Shown: positions 29,470 to 38,371, counted from the first letter of the stretch. The stretch is 64,000 bases of DNA from Carnobacterium sp. 17-4 (GCF_000195575.1 NC_015391.1:2282363-2346362), one strand, 5' to 3'. Notes: generated from the sequence alone by a model not told the origin. Made by a program: numbers and translations.

Positions 29470-30195
29470 CTACAACCCAACTTCTTCTTTAAATTGCTTC
29501 ATATAATGTCTGCTCACAGGAATTTTAGCTTGATTACTCATCGTAACAAGAAAGGTGTGGTTAAACCACGGTTGTATTTCTAAAATTTCTTTCACATTAA
29601 GTAAATAAGAACGATGCACACGCAAAAAGGCATGTCCTTTTACTTTTTCTTCATAGGCATTTAAAGGTTCATTTGCAATGTAATCTTTCTCAATTGTATA
29701 AATAGTTGTGATGCCATTATCCACAGCAACTGCAATGATATCATCTATTTTAACAATATAAATGCGTTCATCCATTTGAATGGGAATCGTCTTCAAACAT
29801 TCTGGCTTATTCTTTTGCAAATGAATTTGTTCTTTTTGATAACTAACCCAGGCCTTTTGCACAGCGTACTGAATTCGAGGCAATTCAAATGGTTTTAAAA
29901 CATAGTCCGTTGCATTTAACTCAAATGCTTTAAGTGCATATTCATCATAAGCTGTCGCAAAGATAATCATAGGAGGATTTTTTAATTGATTGATTTTATT
30001 TGCTAACGTTAATCCACTTTCACTAGTCAAATGAATATCTAAGAAAATCAAATCAATTTCATACTGCAGCATTTTCTCCAATGCTTCTTCAATAGATTCC
30101 GCTTCAATGATTGTTGTGATTCCTTCGCAGCGTTCCAATAAATATGCTAATTCATCTCTAGCTAAAGGTTCATCGTCCACTATTAGTGTCTGCAT
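29470..30195 (-). CDS. lytT: LytTR-family response regulator
   Basis: Receiver domain (1-120) with phospho-acceptor Asp53 in DLIFLDIHLTSESG, acidic pair VDDEP, switch residues IFATAYDEYA and LKPFELP; LytTR DNA-binding domain (about 135-241) with HAFLRVHRSYLLNVKEI and PVSRHYMKQFKEEV. It follows its kinase gene by 2 bp and precedes the CstA-like transporter, its likely target. Family binding sites are short direct repeats; I did not find convincing copies upstream of cstA by eye. Confidence 0.92.
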   Translation of the reverse strand: MQTLIVDDEPLARDELAYLLERCEGITTIIEAESIEEALEKMLQYEIDLIFLDIHLTSESGLTLANKINQLKNPPMIIFATAYDEYALKAFELNATDYVLKPFELPRIQYAVQKAWVSYQKEQIHLQKNKPECLKTIPIQMDERIYIVKIDDIIAVAVDNGITTIYTIEKDYIANEPLNAYEEKVKGHAFLRVHRSYLLNVKEILEIQPWFNHTFLVTMSNQAKIPVSRHYMKQFKEEVGL

Positions 30196-30197
30196 CT

Positions 30198-31946
30198 TTA
30201 TCCCTCCACTCCTTGATAAGGTATTCTACACATTACAATGGTTCCTTGTTCTGAAGATTTGATATTTAATTGAGCTCTATCACCAAATAAACTAATCAAC
30301 CGTTTATTCAAATTTTCCAAAGCTGAACCGGTCCCTTGTTCGGAGGGGACACTTACTTTACCTAATTTCTTAAGTCTATCCCTATCTATTCCATATCCAT
30401 TATCTTGTACACTTATAAGGATATCTTGATCCACTTTATTAACCGTCACATGGACTAGGTTACCCACTTTCCGATTTTTAAATGCATGTTTGAAGGCGTT
30501 TTCTACTAATATCTGAATCACGAATGGAGGTAATAAAATGTTCTTCCGACCTTTTTCTATATTCATTTCCACTTGGTAGCGATCTGGAAAACGTGCCTGT
30601 TCCAATTTCATATACGCCTCCACTTGAAGGAGTTCTTTTTCTAAAGGAATCACATTCGTTCTGGCACCTTGTAAATTAGATCTAAAAAAAGTACTGAGCT
30701 GTAGTAGCATTTCACGAGCTTTCTCACTATCCACTCGAATCAGTGCAGAAATGGTATTGATGGTATTAAAGAAAAAGTGCGGATTTACTTGAGCTTGTAA
30801 CGATTTAATTTCTGCATCTTGTAAGAGCTGGCTTTGCAATTCCATTTCTCCAAGTTCAATTTGGCTGGAAAATATAGTTGCCAGACCTTCAGCTAATTGT
30901 CTTTCAACAAAGGTAAGTTTTGAGGCATCAGTGAAGTACATCTTTAACGTTCCAACCGTTTTGTTCTTTGATTTCAACGGAATAACGATTGCTGCTTCTA
31001 ATGGACAGTCAGGATGAACGCATCCAATTTCATGATAAGAATGTGCTTCTTTGATTTCTCCAGTTCGCAAAACTTCTTTAGATAAGCTAGTTACTATTTT
31101 CTTCGAAGGAAAATGATGATCACTGGCTGCACCAACATGTGCCAAAATACTGTCTTTGTTGGTAATACTAACGGCTGAAACTTTGATCAGTTTTTGAATA
31201 ATTTTTGCTGCTTGCGTACAAGATTCCTCACTCATACCAGAACGAAAATAAGGCATTGTTTCATTAGCCAATTGCAAAACATCATGCGTTTGGACTGCTC
31301 TTGTCTGTTCTTCCTGCCTCAGTGTTGAGTCAATAATCGATAAGAAAATTCCCGTTCCAATACTATTCGTCAATATCATTGGCAACATAATAAACTGCAC
31401 TAGGTCTATTGACTCTTGAAATCGTGTACTTAGAAAAATGATACTGACCATTTGAAGGGCTTCCATTGCTGCACCAATGGCAAGTCCCTCACCAACTTTT
31501 GGATAAGTATTTTTTCGAATAGATTTCAACCCATATAATCCGGAAAATAAGCCAACTAAAATTGAAGAAATCACATAGATATAAGCGTCCATTCCGCCTT
31601 GGAGATAGCGTATAGCACCTGAAACAATACCCACACTCACACCTATAATCGGCCCTCCTATCAAACCTGCAACACCAATCGTTAATACACGGGTATTCGC
31701 TAAAGAAGAATGAGGTGATAAATCAGAAAACGGTTGATCAATCATAATTTGATTGCCACGAATTTCTATCCCAGTAAAGTTAGAAATAATAGCAAATATT
31801 CCGAATACTATAATCAGCTGAACCATCGTACTTAGTTTTCTTCGATTTCCTAAAAGGTTTTTAAAATAAGGGATATTCATTAATATATATGCCAAAATAA
31901 TAATTAATCCGCCACGTTCAAGCATTAAAATAAATAAGTTGAACAT
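30198..31946 (-). CDS. lytS: LytS-family sensor histidine kinase
   Basis: N-terminal 5TM-5TMR_LYT sensor domain of about six hydrophobic segments (1-200), a GAF domain (about 220-365), then HisKA-like QVNPHFFFNTINTISALI with the phosphorylated His and a HATPase_c domain (VQDNGYGIDRDRLKKLG, EQGTGSALENLNKRL). Length 582 matches LytS/BtsS. Such kinases sense extracellular pyruvate in E. coli and Bacillus; here the adjacent CstA-like gene supports that role. Start has GGAAGTGA, a moderate site. Confidence 0.92.
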   Translation of the reverse strand: MFNLFILMLERGGLIIILAYILMNIPYFKNLLGNRRKLSTMVQLIIVFGIFAIISNFTGIEIRGNQIMIDQPFSDLSPHSSLANTRVLTIGVAGLIGGPIIGVSVGIVSGAIRYLQGGMDAYIYVISSILVGLFSGLYGLKSIRKNTYPKVGEGLAIGAAMEALQMVSIIFLSTRFQESIDLVQFIMLPMILTNSIGTGIFLSIIDSTLRQEEQTRAVQTHDVLQLANETMPYFRSGMSEESCTQAAKIIQKLIKVSAVSITNKDSILAHVGAASDHHFPSKKIVTSLSKEVLRTGEIKEAHSYHEIGCVHPDCPLEAAIVIPLKSKNKTVGTLKMYFTDASKLTFVERQLAEGLATIFSSQIELGEMELQSQLLQDAEIKSLQAQVNPHFFFNTINTISALIRVDSEKAREMLLQLSTFFRSNLQGARTNVIPLEKELLQVEAYMKLEQARFPDRYQVEMNIEKGRKNILLPPFVIQILVENAFKHAFKNRKVGNLVHVTVNKVDQDILISVQDNGYGIDRDRLKKLGKVSVPSEQGTGSALENLNKRLISLFGDRAQLNIKSSEQGTIVMCRIPYQGVEG

Positions 31947-32059
31947 CTTTTCACTTCCTATAGTTTGATGCCTTTAGTTTACCTTACAAAAACTAGTTAT
32001 GCACACAAATAAATAGAGCACTACATCACTTGATGCAAAGCTCTGGTGTTTTATTTATT

Positions 32060-32272
32060 TTATTGTTCATCATTTTTATATTCTAAAATATCTCCTGGCT
32101 GGCAATCTAATGCTTTACAGATTGCTTCTAAAGTTGAAAATCGAATGGCTTTCGCTTTCCCATTTTTCAATATAGAAAGATTCGCCATCGTAATACCAAC
32201 CTTACTTGAAAGTTCTGTTACGCTCATTTTACGTTTAGCCAACATCACGTCAACATTAATTATAATTGCCAT
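32060..32272 (-). CDS. Small XRE-family regulator (YozG-like)
   Basis: Seventy-residue helix-turn-helix protein: INVDVMLAKRKMSVTELSSKVGITMANLSILKNGKAK, then FSTLEAICKALDCQPGDILEY, a stand-alone Cro/CI-type domain. A GTG three codons upstream overlaps the GAGGTGA ribosome site, so ATG 32270-32272 is taken as start. It lies 15 bp after a DUF2975 membrane protein gene; the pair is common in Firmicutes. Function is unknown; it probably autoregulates the operon. Confidence 0.85.
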   Translation of the reverse strand: MAIIINVDVMLAKRKMSVTELSSKVGITMANLSILKNGKAKAIRFSTLEAICKALDCQPGDILEYKNDEQ

Positions 32273-32287
32273 ATTATTCACCTCAGA

Positions 32288-32764
32288 TCAGACTATTAAA
32301 TCATTTTCTTTTTTAATATCAATGGCTTCTTGTAAAAGACGTTGAAGAACAGCAGCAAACACTGTGATAACAAACGATGCAAAGACTGGAACCATTCCAA
32401 CTAAAACAAGCCCAGGTGCATCATCCGTTTGTGCTACCCCAAAAACAAATGGCAGCATCACCACATATAAACCACAGATTATTAAAGCACAAAACTTGAT
32501 ATTTTTAATCGCTTTAACTGCTAGTTCAGAGAACGCTTGGTTCCTATCAATATGATTTAACAGTTTAAAAGCTTGATATAAAGCGATGAAAAACGGTACG
32601 GTAGATACATACATACCAATTACAATAGGATAGAGTAACTGATCATAATCTGGATTTGCCGGATTATTCATTAACCAAAAAAATCCAACTATACTCAAGG
32701 CAAGAACAGGAAGACCGATTAAAATTAACGCTGCTTTTAAAAATAATGTTGTACCTCGTTTCAT
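32288..32764 (-). CDS. DUF2975 membrane protein
   Basis: Protein of 158 residues with four hydrophobic segments (about 10-30, 45-65, 90-115, 120-145) and the DUF2975 pattern of short cytoplasmic ends; LLNHIDRNQAFSELAVKAIKNIKFCA fits the family. GGGAGG precedes the ATG. First gene of a two-gene operon with a small XRE regulator. No biochemical function is known. Confidence 0.8.
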   Translation of the reverse strand: MKRGTTLFLKAALILIGLPVLALSIVGFFWLMNNPANPDYDQLLYPIVIGMYVSTVPFFIALYQAFKLLNHIDRNQAFSELAVKAIKNIKFCALIICGLYVVMLPFVFGVAQTDDAPGLVLVGMVPVFASFVITVFAAVLQRLLQEAIDIKKENDLIV

Positions 32765-32816
32765 GACTAAAACCTCCCTTACTTAGTATAACTATTATTT
32801 TAGCACCTTATTTATC

Positions 32817-32867
32817 GTTTAACAATAAATAAATATCATTTTAAGATGTATTTATTGTTAAACAATT
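32817..32867. promoter_or_regulatory. Candidate paired operator upstream of the DUF2975/XRE operon
   Basis: GTTTAACAATAAATA (32817-32831) is repeated exactly in inverse at 32849-32863. The right copy lies in ATTGTTAAACAAT (32855-32867), itself a 13-bp palindrome; the left is the near-palindrome TATCGTTTAACAATA. Two inverted sites in this promoter region suit autoregulation by the XRE protein. The rest of the 320-bp gap to the next gene shows only AT-rich DNA. Confidence 0.5.
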
Positions 32868-33084
32868 TTTTAATATGCCAAACTAGTAATTTTTTTTATA
32901 AATGACTACTAGTTTTATGTAAACAGCGGCTCATAATAGAAATTTGACTCTTTCGATTGTAAAATATATAGTTAAAATAAGGATTAGGTAAGCGGTATTA
33001 ATCTTAATTTATTTTCACATAATAATTGCTAATAACTACAATTAAATATCAATTCTAAACGATATTTATTTTAGGAGGGATAAG

Positions 33085-33456
33085 ATGGAAGATTTTTCAG
33101 ATTATTTATCAAAAATTGATAATATTGAACATCGAGATCGAACAGAAGAAGTACTGAACTGGGTAGCTAAGACTTTCCCAAACTTGAAACCAAGAATTGC
33201 ATGGAATCAGCCTATGTTTACCGATCATGAAACATTTATTATTGGATTTAGTGTAGCTAAACAACATATGTCTGTTGCTCCTGAAAAGGCAGGGATACGT
33301 CAATTTTCTAATAAAATTGTACAAGCTGGCTATAATCCCACTAAGGAAATTTTTCGTATCCAGTGGAACAGTCCGATAGATTTCGCATTACTTGAAAAAA
33401 TAATCGAATTTAACATTTCAGATAAAGCAGATTGCTCAACTTTTTGGCGTAAATAA
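33085..33456 (+). CDS. DUF1801 family protein (YdhG/iron-chaperone-like)
   Basis: Protein of 123 residues with the DUF1801 fold: [23 protein letters not shown] helix, [29 protein letters not shown] and [19 protein letters not shown]. Bacillus YdhG homologues are described as frataxin-like. AGGAGGG precedes the ATG. Monocistronic, ended by a terminator. The functional name is by family only. Confidence 0.8.
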   Translation: MEDFSDYLSKIDNIEHRDRTEEVLNWVAKTFPNLKPRIAWNQPMFTDHETFIIGFSVAKQHMSVAPEKAGIRQFSNKIVQAGYNPTKEIFRIQWNSPIDFALLEKIIEFNISDKADCSTFWRK

Positions 33457-33487
33457 AAACCCTTAGAGAATTTCTATGGGTTTTTAT
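33456..33487 (+). terminator. Terminator after the DUF1801 gene
   Basis: AAAACCC pairs with GGGTTTT, with an inner AGA/TCT stem, followed by a T-run; it overlaps the stop codon region. Confidence 0.65.
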
Positions 33488-33632
33488 TTATTTTAAATCA
33501 TTCATAACAACTATATTTATCTCTTTAATTCTCTATGTAAACCAATAGGTGCTAAAAGCAACCATTAGTTGATAGTCAACAACCGTTATTTTCGGTATGA
33601 TAGAAGAAAATAATCAAGAAGGAGAACGACAT

Positions 33633-34148
33633 ATGGCCTTAGGAGAACGCTTGAAAGAAAGCAGAGTTAGCAAAGGATTTTCGCAAGGAGATGTTGCTGA
33701 ACATTTACAGATATCCAGACAGTCAATTTCAAAATGGGAAACCGGGAATGGTTATCCAGATTTAGATAATTTAGTTAAATTAAGTGTGTATTATGAAGTT
33801 TCGATTGATGATTTGCTTAAAGAAAATCAAAAACTTAAAAATAAAATACATGAAAATGAAATTAAAATTGAAGAAAATCACCAAAAATTAGACTTTATAC
33901 GTGGATTTGTTGAAAAAGATGAAGGACTACTATTGTTAACTATTGCTTTTATTGGATGTTTGATTCCTCCATTAGGTCTTCTTGTGGCTCCAGTTGTGAT
34001 CAAACGAAATAAAAAAACAAACACACTGTATAAGTTTGTTTACCTAGCGTGTGCTTGTTGTCTATTTGTTAATCTATTTGCTATTTACAGTGTTGTTGGA
34101 GACTACTTAGGATGGGGAACAACCACTGTTGAATACCTTGGCGAATAA
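33633..34148 (+). CDS. XRE-family regulator with C-terminal membrane domain
   Basis: N-terminal Cro/CI helix-turn-helix LGERLKESRVSKGFSQGDVAEHLQISRQSISKWETGNGYPDLDNL (split here by function: helices in residues 5-60), a coiled linker (LKENQKLKNKIHENEIKIEE) and two hydrophobic C-terminal segments. An upstream ATG at 33597 is in frame, but AAGGAG (33620-33625 area) points to ATG 33633. Such membrane-tethered XRE proteins may sense envelope conditions. GTTGATAGTCAAC (33568-33580), a 13-bp palindrome just upstream, may be its operator. Confidence 0.82.
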   Translation: MALGERLKESRVSKGFSQGDVAEHLQISRQSISKWETGNGYPDLDNLVKLSVYYEVSIDDLLKENQKLKNKIHENEIKIEENHQKLDFIRGFVEKDEGLLLLTIAFIGCLIPPLGLLVAPVVIKRNKKTNTLYKFVYLACACCLFVNLFAIYSVVGDYLGWGTTTVEYLGE

Positions 34149-34165
34149 ACAAAAACCTGGTTTAA

Positions 34166-34645
34166 TTAATACGTAACAGCAATACTGCTTCCGGATAGTT
34201 TAGCTCTTAAATTTATAGAAGATTCTAGACCCAATAGTGTTCGTTTTAAATAATAAGTAGCTTGCGTAGAACTATCAACTTTTAGAAGTAAACTTTTAAA
34301 GCTCCCAGTATATGCAGTTGCTGAACCTGAGTGTGCTCGAGTAATTTTATTGTTGCTTACATCAATTTTATAACTTGCTTTCCATTGTAACGTTCGTTCT
34401 TTTGTAATTTTGTATGTACCATTACTAACACTACTCGCTGCTAATAAAAATTGTGGTTCTTTTTCAACTATAATAATGTAGCTCTCACCTAAATCATTTT
34501 CAACTTCAAACTGCTGTAAGCCACCCTGTTCTAAATCATAGATAACAGTGTTCTCAGTTAAAACTATTGTCTCTGCAGCCTGTACCTCTTTAGCACCAAA
34601 ACAAAAAATAGTAAAACAACCTAAAATAAAGACTAATTTCTTCAA
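34166..34645 (-). CDS. Small secreted protein of unknown function, TTG start
   Basis: Signal peptide: KKLVFILGCFTIFCFGA followed by an AxA-type site before AETIVLTE. The mature part of about 135 residues is rich in Ser/Thr and beta-prone, without recognised domain. GGAGGG at spacing 6 marks a TTG start. It has its own gene with 260 bp of AT-rich upstream DNA. I cannot name a family. Confidence 0.7.
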   Translation of the reverse strand: MKKLVFILGCFTIFCFGAKEVQAAETIVLTENTVIYDLEQGGLQQFEVENDLGESYIIIVEKEPQFLLAASSVSNGTYKITKERTLQWKASYKIDVSNNKITRAHSGSATAYTGSFKSLLLKVDSSTQATYYLKRTLLGLESSINLRAKLSGSSIAVTY

Positions 34646-34823
34646 ATAAATCCCTCCAGATAGTTTTTTAATAACAACTATAATATAACAGATACGACAG
34701 CGTTAAGTAAGCGTTTTTTTATTAATCATTCTTATACTACTTACAAAAAAATATACTATCCATAATTACTCTGCACCTTTTCATTTAGTTGAAAACTTAA
34801 AATTACTGATAACATCGACTAAA

Positions 34824-34848
34824 AACCAGATGAAGAACTCCATCTGGT
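34824..34848 (-). terminator. Terminator after the small membrane protein gene
   Basis: ACCAGATG (34825-34832) pairs with CATCTGGT (34841-34848); on the minus strand it is followed by TTTTT. Confidence 0.7.
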
Positions 34849-34908
34849 AATATACTATTTAATTCCTTTTTATATGTAACATGCACTATTCTAATCTGTT
34901 TCTTTCAG

Positions 34909-35088
34909 TTAGGATAGTTTTTCATTGTATTTTTTTAGTTCTTGGCTAATTTCACTTAAATAATTATTTCGCTCTTTAGTTAATTTTATAAATTTTAATA
35001 CAGTATAGATTAAAAATATAAAAATGACCGGCCAAAATGCAATAATGACTATTCCGTAAAATTGAAAAAGAAAATCTGAAAATTCCAA
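34909..35088 (-). CDS. Small membrane protein, unknown function, TTG start
   Basis: About 59 residues: one long hydrophobic segment (IVIIAFWPVIFIFLIYTVLK) followed by a charged helix (KLTKERNNYLSEISQELKKY). A longer reading from ATG 35103 lacks a ribosome site, while GGGAGGG at 35095-35101 is 6 bp from TTG 35086-35088. Bounded by a terminator. No family recognised. Confidence 0.55.
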   Translation of the reverse strand: MEFSDFLFQFYGIVIIAFWPVIFIFLIYTVLKFIKLTKERNNYLSEISQELKKYNEKLS

Positions 35089-35104
35089 AAAAAACCCTCC
35101 CATA

Positions 35105-35338
35105 CTAGATAAATAATAATTTAAAAACTATCATATCCCCTAATAAGCATTGGTTTTCTACAGCTACTAATAATGCACCACTAGGAAGCTTATTCAGTCT
35201 ACCAATCATCTCTTTAACGCCATCAATAGAGATAGTACGTTCTCCTGGTTCAAATAACATATTCCCAGACTCTTCTACATTTTTTATGACCTCTAAGAGT
35301 TCTAATGCATCTTCTACATTGGCTTCTCTTATTTCCAT
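35105..35338 (-). pseudogene. Truncated GNAT acetyltransferase
   Basis: The first 60 residues match the start of a GNAT enzyme (EIREANVEDALELLEVIK, NMLFEPGERTIS, GALLVAVENQ) but the frame then runs into CLLGDMIVFKLLFI and stops; the acetyl-CoA-binding and C-terminal parts are absent. It retains a perfect GGAGG ribosome site. The break lies just upstream of the small membrane protein gene, so a deletion probably joined the two. Confidence 0.7.
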
Positions 35339-35383
35339 AAATGTACCTCCTATATAATAGTGACCACTTAAAATCTTAAAGAA

Positions 35384-35413
35384 TAAAAACCAGTATACAA
35401 TTTTCTATACTAG
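35384..35413 (-). terminator. Terminator after the AraR-like regulator gene
   Basis: CTAGTATA pairs with TATACTGG (one wobble) on the minus strand, followed by TTTTTATT. Confidence 0.7.
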
Positions 35414-35450
35414 ACATTCTAGGATATAACCTTCTTATGATTAAAAAGTA

Positions 35451-36542
35451 TCATTCGATTATGTTCTTACTTGTAGAAGTACGTTTTATCAAATCAGGTT
35501 CATATATAATTGATTGTTGGTTAAATGAATTCTTTTCGATTGCCTGCATAATCCAATTTGCAGCATCTCTTCCTAATTTTTCTTTAGGATGATCAATAGA
35601 AGTTAACTTTGTATCTGTTGCCGTACTCAAAAATGAATTATCATGACTAACGATTGAAATATCTCGAGGTATTTTCTTACCAATATCTAAAATATGGTCA
35701 ATCACTTTTATGGCTATTTGATCGTTGTAACAAACAAAAGCTGTTGGGAAATTTTCAAGTTGTAATAGATGGTCAATTTTTTCTGATAGTTCCTTTATAT
35801 TCTCAGTGTCAAAGGTAATCATCAATCTGCTATCCATCGTTTGGTTACTTTTACTATGAGCTTTAATAAATCCTTTCATTCGATCTTTTCCTTGTAAGTC
35901 ATCTGTTTTTGTTATCATAGAAATGCGTGTATGTCCAAGTTCCAGCAAATGAGAAGTCAGTTTTTCACTTGCTAACGTGTCATTCATACTTATCACGGGT
36001 GCTTCCAGTTCTCCATATGAAGCATTGATAAACACATACGGAATTCCTCTCTCTTGCATACGTAAGTAGTAGTTTAAGTTAGGACTTAATTCAGCACTTT
36101 TTGTAGGCTCAACGATCAAACCATCAATATTTCTTTCAAGCATCATTTCAAGACTATTTTTTTCATATTCTCTATTATTTTGAGTGCTAGATAACAATAA
36201 AGCATATCCTTTTTTACTTAGTTCATCCTCTATCCCTCTAATAATAGACGGGAAAATATAATCAGATAAGTATGTTGTAATGACACCTATTATTTTTTGT
36301 GATGTATCTTTTGTTTTTAATTGGTATTGATTGCTTACGTATGTTCCAGATCCCTGTTCCGTTTTTAAGTATCCCTCGTTTACTAAGTCTGAAATAGATT
36401 GTCGTACAGTATGCCTACTGACACTAAACATATCTTTTAATTCGGACTCTGAAGGTATTTTACTATCTACAGCATACCCTCCCTCTAGAATATGTTGCTT
36501 CAATTTATTTTTTATCATTATATACTTTGGTTCACTTGCCAT
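35451..36542 (-). CDS. araR: AraR-like regulator (GntR DNA-binding domain + LacI effector domain)
   Basis: Residues 1-70 form a GntR winged helix (KYIMIKNKLKQHILEG, SVSRHTVRQSISDLVNEGYL, GSGTYVSN); residues 75-363 form a LacI/PBP-1 sugar-binding domain (IIGVITTYLSDYIFPSIIRG, ERNIDGLIVEPTKSA, DISIVSHDNSFLSTATD). This fusion is the architecture of B. subtilis AraR, which responds to L-arabinose. GGAGGAGG precedes the ATG. TGTACGTACA, the AraR-type core, lies in its own promoter and two more copies precede the sugar ABC operon. The inducer here may be arabinose or another sugar carried by that transporter. Confidence 0.88.
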   Translation of the reverse strand: MASEPKYIMIKNKLKQHILEGGYAVDSKIPSESELKDMFSVSRHTVRQSISDLVNEGYLKTEQGSGTYVSNQYQLKTKDTSQKIIGVITTYLSDYIFPSIIRGIEDELSKKGYALLLSSTQNNREYEKNSLEMMLERNIDGLIVEPTKSAELSPNLNYYLRMQERGIPYVFINASYGELEAPVISMNDTLASEKLTSHLLELGHTRISMITKTDDLQGKDRMKGFIKAHSKSNQTMDSRLMITFDTENIKELSEKIDHLLQLENFPTAFVCYNDQIAIKVIDHILDIGKKIPRDISIVSHDNSFLSTATDTKLTSIDHPKEKLGRDAANWIMQAIEKNSFNQQSIIYEPDLIKRTSTSKNIIE

Positions 36543-36562
36543 AATATCCTCCTCCTCGAGCT

Positions 36563-36572
36563 TGTACGTACA
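36563..36572. promoter_or_regulatory. AraR-type operator upstream of araR
   Basis: Perfect palindrome TGTACGTACA, within CTTGTACGTACATATATAG, 21 bp before the araR start. B. subtilis AraR sites centre on the same TGTACGTACA-like core, so autoregulation is likely. Confidence 0.7.
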
Positions 36573-36695
36573 TATATAGTACAGGAAGCCTTATATGGTT
36601 ACAATACTACATCTATTTTAATTTTTTAGTCATTTATAAAAATAGAACTCCAATTAAGAAACAAAAATCTATTCTAATATTGAGAAATCATAGAT

Positions 36696-36737
36696 TAAAA
36701 AAATAGGCAGTCAACTTTTTCTGTTGACTTACCTATT
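36696..36737 (-). terminator. Terminator of the sugar ABC/EIIB operon
   Basis: On the minus strand AATAGGTAAGTCAAC pairs with GTTGACTGCCTATT (small bulge) and is followed by TTTTTT. It separates the operon from the araR promoter. Confidence 0.8.
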
Positions 36738-36804
36738 CTAGTTATTTAAAAGATACCTCTAATGATTAAAAGTATCTTTGACGAATTTTTATTTCTAACT
36801 ATCT

Positions 36805-37122
36805 TTATTGGATCATTGTCTTTAACTTATTATAAATAGCTTGTGCATTCAATATCTCATAATCTTCATTATCAATTAGTCTATAAGGCACCTTTTTATA
36901 ATTGAGCAATTCTTCTAACCTTGATATTTCATATCGGGATTGGGGACCCATTAATAAAGCATCAATTTTTTGTTCTTTTAAAATGCTCTCTACAACAATC
37001 GCAGGTGCAGAATAAATATGGTAGTCTTTACCTTCATCTTCTATAAGCTTTTGAATTTTTTTTACAAGTAATCCTGTGGTTATACCTGCTGTACAGATAA
37101 GAAGTATTGTTTTATTTTCCAA
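36805..37122 (-). CDS. Orphan PTS EIIB, lactose/cellobiose type, TTG start
   Basis: Protein of 105 residues with the IIB(cellobiose) P-loop TILLICTAGITTGLLVKKI, whose Cys10 would be phosphorylated, and DALLMGPQSRYEI, the typical second motif (LLGPQv). AGGAG at spacing 10 marks a TTG start. No EIIA or EIIC gene is adjacent; instead it is the last gene of a sugar ABC transporter operon, 31 bp after the permease. It may act as a regulatory phosphoprotein or serve a PTS encoded elsewhere. The family call is good, the role is open. Confidence 0.82.
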   Translation of the reverse strand: MENKTILLICTAGITTGLLVKKIQKLIEDEGKDYHIYSAPAIVVESILKEQKIDALLMGPQSRYEISRLEELLNYKKVPYRLIDNEDYEILNAQAIYNKLKTMIQ

Positions 37123-37153
37123 AAGTCATTCACTCCTAATCTTTATTTACCTA

Positions 37154-38371
37154 TTAAGTTGCTTTTCTTTTTCTACTGTATACATCAAACGCAACTGCTA
37201 ATAATAATATTAAACCTTTAATAGCTTGTTGCCAGTCAATTCCAATTCCCATAATGGACATTCCATTATTCAAAATCCCCATAATTAATCCACCTATAAC
37301 TGCTCCAAGAATTGTACCAATACCTCCAGATGCTGATGCTCCTCCTATATATACTGCTGCAATAGCATCCAATTCAAAACCATTACCAGCATTTGGAGTA
37401 GCTGCATTTAAACGAGAAGCAACTAATAAACCAGCTAGTGCAGAAAGAACTCCCATGTTAACAAAGATCCAAAAAGTTAGTTTCTTTGTCTTAACACCTG
37501 ATAATTCAGCAGCTTTTCGATTTCCTCCTATAGCATAAATCTGTCTTCCAAGAGTTGTTTTTGTGGTTAAAAAACCATAAATCATAATTAAAACTGCTAA
37601 AAGAATTAATATAACTGGGTATCCTTTATATGAAGCAAGTACAGTAGTTAACAACATAATTGAAGCAAACATAATTACCACTTTAGTAATAAACCATATA
37701 GTAGATTCTACTTCAAACAAATTATCTTTCTTTCTTTTACGTGCTTTCCACATGTTCCAAACTGCAAGTAAGGATAAAATTAATCCTATCAAGATTGAAG
37801 TTACATGCAATTCACCTCCACCAATAAAATCAGGAATATAACCAGAACTCAATTTAGTGAAAAATGTCGGAAAAGGTGCAAGTGTGGTTCCTCCAAGGAT
37901 AACTTGCGTTAGTCCTCTAAAGGATAGTAAACCTGCAAGTGTAACAATAAAGGCTGGAATCCCAATATAAGAGACCCAAAATCCGTTCCAAGCTCCTATT
38001 AATCCACCAACTAATAAAGAAACTGAGATAGCCATCATCGGGTGCCATTGCCATTGAACCATCATAACAGCAGAGGCAGCTCCAACAAACGCTACTACTG
38101 ATCCTACTGATAAATCTACGTCTCCTAATAAAATAACTAGTAACATTCCTATAGCTAAAACTAATACATGGCTATTTTGCAATATCAAGTTGGTAATATT
38201 TAATGGTTTCCAAAGGATACCATCCGTTAAAATTTGAAATGCAATTAAGATAGCGATCAAAATAAAAATCATACTGTATTTACTAAGAATATCCAACACG
38301 ATGTCTTTTGCTGTTTTTTTCTCTTTATTACTTTCTGGTGATAGTACTTTTTTTCCACTTGTCTCTTCCAT
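37154..38371 (-). CDS. Sugar ABC transporter permease (GguB/XylH-like)
   Basis: Single-type permease of the ribose/xylose/multiple-monosaccharide class, 405 residues, about ten hydrophobic segments, with ILLGDVDLSVGSVVAFVG, IPAFIVTLAGLLSFRG and DAIAAVYIGGASASGGIGT, all hallmarks of XylH/GguB. It starts directly after the ATPase stop (gap 0), with GGAGG inside that gene. It forms the membrane channel as a homodimer. Confidence 0.9.
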   Translation of the reverse strand: MEETSGKKVLSPESNKEKKTAKDIVLDILSKYSMIFILIAILIAFQILTDGILWKPLNITNLILQNSHVLVLAIGMLLVILLGDVDLSVGSVVAFVGAASAVMMVQWQWHPMMAISVSLLVGGLIGAWNGFWVSYIGIPAFIVTLAGLLSFRGLTQVILGGTTLAPFPTFFTKLSSGYIPDFIGGGELHVTSILIGLILSLLAVWNMWKARKRKKDNLFEVESTIWFITKVVIMFASIMLLTTVLASYKGYPVILILLAVLIMIYGFLTTKTTLGRQIYAIGGNRKAAELSGVKTKKLTFWIFVNMGVLSALAGLLVASRLNAATPNAGNGFELDAIAAVYIGGASASGGIGTILGAVIGGLIMGILNNGMSIMGIGIDWQQAIKGLILLLAVAFDVYSRKRKAT

